Source of the DNA: Acidimicrobiia bacterium
GTDB taxonomy: Bacteria > Actinomycetota > Acidimicrobiia > Spongiisociales > UBA5794
Reading direction: 5' to 3'
Assembly (NCBI GenBank): GCA_013001485.1
Contig: JABDMN010000121.1
Location: 1-6,364 of the forward strand
DNA: 6,364 bases
The translations under genes were made by a program, and so were the position numbers. How positions within the stretch are numbered: the first letter of the stretch is position 1; each line of letters opens with the position of its first letter. Below are positions 1 through 4,955 of the stretch, piece by piece. A model generated the notes under the pieces. That model was not told the DNA's origin and did no database searches. It saw only the letters and a program-made list of their open reading frames with translations.

Positions 1-65
1 GGGATTTGAACCCGCGACCTCCGGCTTGACAGGCCGGCGTGAACTCCAGACTTCACCACGCCCCC
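1..65 (-). tRNA. tRNA-Asp (anticodon GTC), 3' end cut by window edge
   Basis: On the minus strand the 5' acceptor strand GGGGGCG (65-59) is followed by T8, a D-arm with stem GTGA/TCAC and the conserved GG in its loop. The anticodon stem CCGGC/GCCGG encloses the loop CTGTCAA, so the anticodon is GTC (complement of 28-30), which reads aspartate codons. The T-arm starts with GCGGG and loop TTCAAAT and is cut off inside its 3' strand at position 1, so the 3' acceptor half lies outside the window. The gene starts 5 nt after the end of tRNA-Glu and is probably cotranscribed with it. Confidence 0.93.
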
Positions 66-70
66 GCGTG

Positions 71-143
71 TGCCCCCAGGGGAATTCGAATCCCCGTTGC
101 CGCCTTGAAAGGGCGGAGTCCTAGGCCTCTAGACGATGGGGGC
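71..143 (-). tRNA. tRNA-Glu (anticodon TTC)
   Basis: This is a complete 73-nt cloverleaf on the minus strand. The acceptor strands GCCCCCA (143-137) and TGGGGGC (78-72) pair fully, with discriminator A at 71. The anticodon stem CCGCC/GGCGG encloses CTTTCAA, giving anticodon TTC (complement of 107-109) for glutamate. The T-arm stem GGGGA/TCCCC encloses TTCGAAT. No CCA is encoded: the next three minus-strand bases are CAC, so CCA must be added by the nucleotidyltransferase. It is the first gene of a Glu-Asp tRNA pair. Confidence 0.97.
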
Positions 144-156
144 CGGAGTGGCCGCA

Positions 157-193
157 ATCATAGAGGGGCTTCGAACTGAGCCGTTCCAGTATA
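157..193 (-). promoter_or_regulatory. Candidate -10 elements for the tRNA-Glu/tRNA-Asp unit
   Basis: Two AT-rich hexamers close to the -10 consensus lie upstream of tRNA-Glu on the minus strand: TATGAT (complement of 157-162) and TATACT (complement of 188-193). The first would start transcription about 7 nt before the tRNA, the second about 40 nt before it. Neither has a convincing TTGACA-like -35 at 16-18 nt, which is common for actinobacterial promoters. TATACT sits in the loop of the dyad at 174-207. The location is supported by gene order; the exact promoter is a guess. Confidence 0.3.
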
Positions 194-207
194 CGAACGG
201 CACAGTT
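174..207. repeat. Spaced inverted repeat, possible operator or hairpin
   Basis: The arms 174-186 and 195-207 are reverse complements at 12 of 13 positions; only 179/202 mismatch. The inner 7 bp GCCGTTC/GAACGGC are perfect and the 8-nt centre is CAGTATAC. It lies between the tRNA pair and the heptad array, downstream of the minus-strand gene that ends at 309. It could be a transcription terminator hairpin without a T-run, an operator over the TATACT hexamer, or part of the neighbouring repeat, since its outer arms carry the same AACTG/CAGTT words. Confidence 0.6.
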
Positions 208-241
208 GGGCGGCGACTTGAGGCTCGCCCCTACGGCCGAG

Positions 242-307
242 CAGTTGACAGTTGTCAGTTCTCAGCTGCCAGTTCTGAGAACTGTCGACTGACAACTGAG
301 AACTTCG
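242..307. repeat. Inverted array of 7-bp CAGTTNN repeats (large imperfect hairpin)
   Basis: Five head-to-tail heptads on the plus strand (CAGTTGA, CAGTTGT, CAGTTCT, CAGCTGC, CAGTTCT; 242-276) are followed by four in the opposite orientation (AACTGTC, GACTGAC, AACTGAG, AACTTCG; 280-307). Around the centre at 277, positions 250-276 and 278-304 pair at 22 of 27 sites plus one G-U, so the block can fold into one long hairpin. It begins 2 nt beyond the stop codon of the minus-strand gene at 309 and could end its transcript, although no T-run follows. Similar heptanucleotide intergenic repeats are known in cyanobacteria and other bacteria; here the origin is unknown. Confidence 0.85.
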
Positions 308-308
308 G

Positions 309-1070
309 TCAATTCGCGTACAGCACTGCTTGGACTGGGGCCCAGCGGCGAGCGACGGTGGCGTAGAACGCTCCGGCGCGCTCGAAGTCGCCAACGGCCA
401 GGGCGTCGATGCTCTGGCCGATCTCGATCGCCGACTCGTCAAGCACGAGGGAGGCATCGTCGAAGAGCTCGGCAACCGACCCGTAATCCAGCTCGAGCAG
501 AGAATCGTCAGCGAACTCCTCCAGCCACGCCGCCAGCTCGCGGATCGGTTCGATCACGCCCTCGTTGAACCCGGCGCCCTCGATGATCTCGACGGCGCGA
601 GTCACCCGGACGCGGGCGGAGACGATGTCGGTTCGATACCGCACCGACGTACCTGACGCTGTCTTCGCGACGTCTCGCTCATCTCCGGCAAACGCCGAAA
701 ACCACCTGAGCGGCACATGCCACGGCGAAGTCACAATGTGGGACCGCGCCGTGGGGCGGTACCTCTTGATCGAGTCGAGCTGGGAGGCGGCACGGCGGCG
801 CTCCCGGGCAGGTACCAGCAGCTCGGCGGCGGACGGATGAGCATCGCCGAAGTCGAGGACTCCTTCGAGCATCCGGAGACGTGCCTCGCGGGGACAGATG
901 TACGCCCGACCCTCCCACTCGGCGTGAAAGGCGTCGTCGTCCACCCACTCGACGAACAAGAACCGGTCGGAGGAGCGGACGATGTTTCGTGGAACGTGGT
1001 CGCGCCATTCGCCGGCCCTCGTAGCCGGGACATAGACCCTGAGATATGCGGAGCGAATCATCCGGGGCAC
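309..1070 (-). CDS. Conserved hypothetical protein, probably an actinobacterial DUF family
   Basis: This encodes a soluble 253-residue protein with no signal peptide or membrane helix. The N-terminal part (about 5-60) has the pattern RSAYLRVYVP and FLFVEWVDDDAF. A middle segment carries SPWHVPLRWFSAF (about 115-127) and VRYRTDIVSARVRVTRAV (about 143-160). The C-terminal half is acidic and mostly helical. From memory this matches a conserved actinobacterial family of unknown function (I think DUF8083); I could not confirm it, and no enzymatic motif is visible. The start is taken as GTG at 1070 because GGAG (1081-1078) lies 7 nt upstream; an ATG at 1061 (MIRSAYL...) is the alternative. It is divergent from the leucine dehydrogenase operon across about 105 bp, so the two may share control, but no function follows from that. 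Confidence 0.85.
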   Translation of the reverse strand: MPRMIRSAYLRVYVPATRAGEWRDHVPRNIVRSSDRFLFVEWVDDDAFHAEWEGRAYICPREARLRMLEGVLDFGDAHPSAAELLVPARERRRAASQLDSIKRYRPTARSHIVTSPWHVPLRWFSAFAGDERDVAKTASGTSVRYRTDIVSARVRVTRAVEIIEGAGFNEGVIEPIRELAAWLEEFADDSLLELDYGSVAELFDDASLVLDESAIEIGQSIDALAVGDFERAGAFYATVARRWAPVQAVLYAN

Positions 1071-1164
1071 TCTATCTCTCCGGCCAAATGGGATCGACAG
1101 ATAGGTCTTTGGACAGCGGCGGGAAATCGGGCCCTATCGCTAGTGTCGATGTCGCATCCCGGAC

Positions 1165-1178
1165 AAGGAGAAGCCTTG
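1165..1178 (+). promoter_or_regulatory. Ribosome binding site that fixes a TTG start
   Basis: AAGGAG at 1165-1170 stands 5 nt before TTG at 1176-1178. The upstream in-frame ATG at 1149 and GTG at 1143 have no comparable purine-rich site. Starting at TTG also places the catalytic lysines at residues 68 and 80, the numbering used for bacillary leucine dehydrogenase. Confidence 0.8.
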
Positions 1179-2270
1179 GGGGTATTCGAGGTGGCCCAGG
1201 CCGAGGGCCACGAAGAGGTTCTGTTTGGTTCCGATCCTGAATCGGGCCTGCGCACGATCATTGCCATCCATTCGACGGCACTTGGTCCCGCGCTCGGGGG
1301 AACGCGTTTCTACCCGTACGCCTCTGAGGACGAAGCCCTGACCGATGTCCTCCGGCTTGCCAAGGGCATGACCTACAAATCGGCCGCCGCAGGTCTCGAC
1401 TTGGGCGGAGGAAAGGCCGTCATCATCGGCGACCCTCGCACCGACAAGACGGAGCGGATGTTGCGTGCCTACGCCCGGGTCATCGACTCGCTTGGCGGCC
1501 GCTACGTCACCGCCGAGGACGTCGGCACCACCACTGACGACATGATCACGATCTCGCGCGAGACCAAGCACGTCTCGGGCCTGCCCGCCGAGTACGGAGG
1601 TTCGGGCGACCCGTCGCCGGCAACCGCCACCGGTGTGCTTGCCGCGATCCGGGCAACCGCCCGTCATCTCTGGGGTGATGACGACCTTTCTGGCCGGCGA
1701 ATCGCGATCCAGGGCGTCGGCAAGGTCGGCTCATCGCTCGCGGAGCAGCTCGTGAAGTCGGGAGCATCAGTCATCGTCACCGACACCTACAAACCCGCTG
1801 TCGATCACGCGGTATCCGCATATGGGGCCAAGGCTGTGGGCATCGACGAGATCTACGACGTCGAGTGTGACCTGTTCGCCCCATGTGCACTTGGTGCTTC
1901 CTTCAACGAGAGCACCATCCCTCGCCTCCGTTGTGAGGCCATCGCGGGTTCAGCGAACAACCAGCTCGCCACCACCGCAGACGCCGACCGGCTGATCGAG
2001 CGAGGCATCACATACGTGCCCGACTTCATCGTGAACGCCGGCGGCGTCATCAACATCCAGGAAGAATTGCACGGCAGCTACAGCTGGGAACGCGCCGCCC
2101 GGGCCCTCGAGGGCATCGGCGACGCCGTCACCCGGGTCCTCACCAGGGCCCAGGCCGAGGGCGCGACCCCGGTTATCGCTGCACGACACATCGCCGAGGA
2201 GCGCATCGAATCGGTTGGCGGCCTTCGCCTCCGTCGCCGCCCCGGCGAACCCACCAGTCCCACCAACTGA
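1176..2270 (+). CDS. Leucine/valine/phenylalanine dehydrogenase (NAD-dependent)
   Basis: This is a cytoplasmic enzyme that reversibly deaminates branched-chain amino acids to 2-oxo acids with NAD, releasing ammonium. The 364-residue length matches the family. The N-terminal catalytic domain has HSTALGPALGGTRFYPY (32-48), GMTYK with Lys68, GLDLGGGK with Lys80 and AEDVGTT with Asp115. The Rossmann domain has GVGKVG (180-185) and an acidic residue, Asp203, for the NAD ribose. AGSANNQL (257-264) and VINAGG-type VNAGGVIN (287-294) are also typical. The overall pattern fits Leu/Val/Phe dehydrogenase rather than glutamate dehydrogenase, but the preferred substrate cannot be read from sequence. The reading frame stays open upstream to 717, yet that part is antisense to the divergent gene and not family-like. 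It is followed after 11 nt by the keto acid dehydrogenase E1, which would use its product. Confidence 0.96.
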   Translation: MGVFEVAQAEGHEEVLFGSDPESGLRTIIAIHSTALGPALGGTRFYPYASEDEALTDVLRLAKGMTYKSAAAGLDLGGGKAVIIGDPRTDKTERMLRAYARVIDSLGGRYVTAEDVGTTTDDMITISRETKHVSGLPAEYGGSGDPSPATATGVLAAIRATARHLWGDDDLSGRRIAIQGVGKVGSSLAEQLVKSGASVIVTDTYKPAVDHAVSAYGAKAVGIDEIYDVECDLFAPCALGASFNESTIPRLRCEAIAGSANNQLATTADADRLIERGITYVPDFIVNAGGVINIQEELHGSYSWERAARALEGIGDAVTRVLTRAQAEGATPVIAARHIAEERIESVGGLRLRRRPGEPTSPTN

Positions 2271-2284
2271 GAGGAGCCGACGTG
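2271..2284 (+). promoter_or_regulatory. Ribosome binding site for the E1 GTG start
   Basis: GAGGAG at 2271-2276 begins directly after the TGA of the upstream dehydrogenase and lies 5 nt before GTG at 2282. The 11-nt gap leaves no room for a separate promoter, so both genes are read as one operon and may be translationally coupled. Confidence 0.8.
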
Positions 2285-4303
2285 ACCGTCGAGGTACCCG
2301 CACTGACGGACCTGGAGCTGACCGAGGACAGGATGCTCGAGGCCTACCGGCTGATGCTGTTGGCGCGCCGCCTCGACGACCGCATGTGGGCCCTGAACCG
2401 CCAGGGAAAGGTTCCGTTCGTTGTGTCCTCATCGGGTCACGAGGGAACCCAGGTCGGCGCCGCCATGGCACTCGACCCGCAGGTCGACTGGTCACTGCCG
2501 TACTACCGCGACATCGCGTACATGATCGCTCTTGGCATGACCCCCGAGGAGATCTTCCTCGGCGTGTTCTCCAAGGCCACTGATCCCACCTCCGGTGGGC
2601 GCCAGATGCCCAACCACTGGTCAGACCCGTCACGCAACGTCTTCTCGCACTCGTCGGTCATCGCTACCCAGTTCCCACACGCTGTCGGCATCGGGTACGA
2701 ACTCAAGAGGTCTGACAAGCCAGGCGTCGTTGCCGTGATGTCCGGTGAGGGCGCCACCTCCGAAGGTGATTGGCACGAAGCGATGAACTTCGCCGGCATT
2801 CACAAGCTGCCGGTGATCTTCCTCATCGAGAACAACCTGTATGCAATCTCGGTACCCGCCGCCCAGGAAGTCGCCGGCCAGGTCGCAGACCGTGCCAAGG
2901 GATACGGCATGCCGGGCATCGTCGTCGACGGAAACGACATCGTGTCCGTCCATCGCACGATGGCCCAGGCAGTGCAGAGGGCCCGGGCCGGTGAGGGCCC
3001 AACGCTTATCGAGGCCAAGACGTACCGCTATTACGCCCACACCTCCGATGACGACGACAAGCTCTACCGCACGCCCGAAGAAGTCGAGATGTGGCGCAAG
3101 AAGGACCCGATCGGTGTGCTCAAGAACGAGCTCATCGAGCGCCGGCTGCTGTCTGAGTCCAAGGAGGCGGAACTCGAGGCAGAGGTAGACGCCGAGATCG
3201 CCGCCGCCGTCGAAGCAGCACAGGCCGCGCCGGCGCCGACCGATGCATTCTCGAAGGTGTACGCCAACCCCATCACACCGGCGGACCCGCCCGACTTCGA
3301 CGAGCCGGTCATCACCGGCGAAGAGGTCAACATGATCACGGCCGTCAACCGGACCCTTCACGAGATCCTCGCTTCCGACCCGACCGTTTGCATCTTCGGA
3401 CAGGACGTGGCCGACCCCAAGGGCGGTGTGTTCAAGGCGTCAGAGGGGCTCACCAACGCCTTTGGCGACGAGCGGTCCTTCAACGCACCACTCGCCGAGT
3501 CACTCATCATCGGCGTCGCGGTGGGGATGACTGCTGCCGGGGCAAAGCCGATGCCCGAGATTCAGTTCGCCGACTTCATCCATCCGGCCTTCGACCAGAT
3601 CGTGTCCGAGGCAGCCCGGATGCACTACCGCTCCAACGGTGACTGGACGTGCCCGATCGTGATCCGGGTCCCGTATGGCGGTGGCATCCACGGTGCGCTC
3701 TATCACAGCCAGTCCATCGAGGGTTACTACACACACGTCCCTGGCCTCAAGGTTGTCGTGCCGTCGACGCCGGCCGACGTGAAGGGCCTCATGTGGTCTG
3801 CGATCGAGGACCCGGATCCGGTGATGATTCTCGAGCCCAAGAAGATGTACCGGATGGCGAAAGGCCCATTCCCGGATGGTCCCCACACGGTGCCGATCGG
3901 CAAGGCCGCTCTGCGACGAGCGGGCGACGACCTCACGATCATTGCGTACGGCACCATGGCGTACATGGCTCTCGAAGCGTGCGACCGACTCGAGGAGATG
4001 GGGCATTCCGTCGGCGTGCTCGACCTGCGCAGCCTCCGCCCCCTCGACTGGCCCGCCATCGAGGCAGTGGTGAAGCACAACGGCAAGGTTCTCATCGTTC
4101 ACGAGGCCAACGAGTTCGGTGGCTTCGGCGGCGAAATCGCTGCCCAGATCGGCGAGAAGGCCTTCGATTGGCTCGATGCACCCGTGCGTCGCTATGCCTC
4201 GGCAGAGGTGCCTACGTTCCCCTTCGCCGACGAGCTGGAAGCCCAGGTGATGCCGTCACTCGAAGGCATCGTGGAACGAGCCGCGGCGCTCGCTCGTTAT
4301 TGA
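2282..4303 (+). CDS. Branched-chain 2-oxo acid dehydrogenase E1, fused alpha-beta chain
   Basis: This thiamine diphosphate enzyme decarboxylates branched-chain 2-oxo acids and passes the acyl group to lipoyl-E2. Residues 1-290 are the alpha part: SGHEGTQVGA (51-60), YYRD (74-77), GRQMPNHW (106-113) and the cofactor-binding stretch from GEG (155-157) to ENN (183-185); the family usually has GDG at the first site. AHTSDDDDKLYR (252-263) matches the phosphorylation loop of the branched-chain type, favouring this over pyruvate or acetoin dehydrogenase. An acidic, Ala/Pro-rich linker (about 291-345) joins the beta part (about 346-673), with FGQDVADPKGGVF (372-384), PLAESLIIG (403-411), EIQFADFIHPAFDQI (426-440) and HGALYHSQSIEGYYTH (470-485). 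The 673-residue length equals the two subunits together. It follows the amino acid dehydrogenase in one operon. E2 and E3 are absent here. Confidence 0.95.
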   Translation: MTVEVPALTDLELTEDRMLEAYRLMLLARRLDDRMWALNRQGKVPFVVSSSGHEGTQVGAAMALDPQVDWSLPYYRDIAYMIALGMTPEEIFLGVFSKATDPTSGGRQMPNHWSDPSRNVFSHSSVIATQFPHAVGIGYELKRSDKPGVVAVMSGEGATSEGDWHEAMNFAGIHKLPVIFLIENNLYAISVPAAQEVAGQVADRAKGYGMPGIVVDGNDIVSVHRTMAQAVQRARAGEGPTLIEAKTYRYYAHTSDDDDKLYRTPEEVEMWRKKDPIGVLKNELIERRLLSESKEAELEAEVDAEIAAAVEAAQAAPAPTDAFSKVYANPITPADPPDFDEPVITGEEVNMITAVNRTLHEILASDPTVCIFGQDVADPKGGVFKASEGLTNAFGDERSFNAPLAESLIIGVAVGMTAAGAKPMPEIQFADFIHPAFDQIVSEAARMHYRSNGDWTCPIVIRVPYGGGIHGALYHSQSIEGYYTHVPGLKVVVPSTPADVKGLMWSAIEDPDPVMILEPKKMYRMAKGPFPDGPHTVPIGKAALRRAGDDLTIIAYGTMAYMALEACDRLEEMGHSVGVLDLRSLRPLDWPAIEAVVKHNGKVLIVHEANEFGGFGGEIAAQIGEKAFDWLDAPVRRYASAEVPTFPFADELEAQVMPSLEGIVERAAALARY

Positions 4304-4319
4304 GCCAGGCTGGCTCTTT
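4302..4319 (+). terminator. Small hairpin at the E1 stop codon, possible weak terminator
   Basis: GAGCCA (4302-4307) and TGGCTC (4311-4316) form a perfect 6-bp stem with loop GGC, followed by TTT (4317-4319). The stem overlaps the TGA stop codon. The short T-run makes this at best a weak intrinsic terminator between the metabolic operon and the sigma unit. Confidence 0.35.
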
Positions 4320-4371
4320 GCTGACCCTGGGGGTGCACTAGGCCTCCGCGGATAGTCTGACGGCCGCGGTC

Positions 4372-4398
4372 GGGAACCAAACACCCCCCGCACGCGTC
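4372..4398 (+). promoter_or_regulatory. Candidate ECF-type promoter of the sigma unit (autoregulation)
   Basis: GGGAAC (4372-4377) and CGTC (4395-4398) are separated by 17 nt. This matches the general ECF promoter form of a GGAAC-like -35 and a CGTC-like -10. Transcription would begin near 4404-4406. It stands directly before an ECF-like sigma gene, so the simplest reading is that the sigma controls its own unit, as many ECF sigmas do. That start would put the ribosome site for TTG 4416 at the very 5' end of the mRNA and so favours the second start, GTG 4443. Confidence 0.5.
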
Positions 4399-4415
4399 TC
4401 TTTGAGGAGAAACCG

Positions 4416-4955
4416 TTGGGACAGAACGAGGAGACCGACAACGTGGTGAGCGGTGTCGTTGCCGAACGCAGCGGCTTGGTGACCGGCTCAACGTCATTCG
4501 AGGAGTTCTATCGCCGGAACCATGACCGGATCTGGCGGGCCCTCGCCGTGACGCTGCGCAACACGCACCTCGCCTCAGAGGCGATCGACGAGGCGATGAC
4601 CCGTGCTTTCGAGCGCTGGGACACGGTCGCCGACTACGCCAACCCGGCCGGCTGGTGCTACCGGGTAGGGCTGAACTGGGCGACTTCCCGGCTGCGCAAG
4701 GCAACCAGGGAGACCATGGGCGAGAACGTCGACCGGGTCTACGTGGACGACGAGGTAGCCGATCCGACGGTCACCGCAGCACTCCACCAGTTGTCGGTGA
4801 ACCATCGCGAGGTCATCGTGATGCGTTATCTCCTCGACTGGTCCATCAACGACATTGCCGGCGCACTCGAGGTGCCGGCAGGCACGGTGAAGAGCCGCCT
4901 CCACAGGGCGGTCGACCACCTCAACGAGCTGCTCGACAGGGAGACAACGCCATGA
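4416..4955 (+). CDS. ECF-like RNA polymerase sigma factor (sigma-70 family)
   Basis: This encodes 179 residues and directs RNA polymerase to a specific promoter set. Region 2 spans about 28-95: FEEFYRRNHDRIWRALAVTL, then the core-binding EAIDEAMTRAFERW (55-68), then WCYRVGLNWATSRLRK (80-95), the usual -10 recognition helix area. Region 4 spans about 118-174, with helix-turn-helix SINDIAGALEVPAGTVKSRL (143-162) for the -35. There is no region 1 or 3, as in ECF sigmas. TTG at 4416 has GAGGAG (4404-4409) 6 nt upstream; GTG at 4443 has GAGGAG (4428-4433) 9 nt upstream and agrees better with the candidate promoter, so the first nine residues may be untranslated. Its stop overlaps the next start as ATGA, implying coupled translation with a protein in the usual anti-sigma position. 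The regulon and signal are unknown. Confidence 0.9.
   Translation: MGQNEETDNVVSGVVAERSGLVTGSTSFEEFYRRNHDRIWRALAVTLRNTHLASEAIDEAMTRAFERWDTVADYANPAGWCYRVGLNWATSRLRKATRETMGENVDRVYVDDEVADPTVTAALHQLSVNHREVIVMRYLLDWSINDIAGALEVPAGTVKSRLHRAVDHLNELLDRETTP

Noticed and set aside
242..307. Heptad array as a CRISPR
   Set aside because: The units are 7 bp, directly adjacent with no spacers, and reverse orientation midway; no cas genes are present.
1109..1146. Possible housekeeping promoter (TTGGAC with TATCGC or TAGTGT) before the leucine dehydrogenase
   Set aside because: The spacing is 20 or more nt and the -10 matches are poor; I see no reliable promoter in the divergent gap.
717..1175. Upstream extension of the leucine dehydrogenase reading frame to an ATG at 717
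   Set aside because: This part is antisense to the well supported minus-strand gene, has no dehydrogenase similarity, and the TTG at 1176 has a strong ribosome site and gives the standard family length and residue numbering.
1950..3361. Long minus-strand open frames (1950-2633 and 2630-3361) opposite the dehydrogenase and E1 genes
   Set aside because: They mirror codon bias of the real plus-strand genes in GC-rich DNA. Their translations are low-complexity in Arg, Gly, Asp and Val with no domain pattern, and they overlap coding sequence with clear family motifs.
2282..4303. Pyruvate or acetoin dehydrogenase E1
   Set aside because: The HTSDDDDKLYR loop and the HGALYHSQSIEGYYTH segment match the branched-chain type better, and the linked amino acid dehydrogenase supports this. 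Substrate overlap cannot be excluded.
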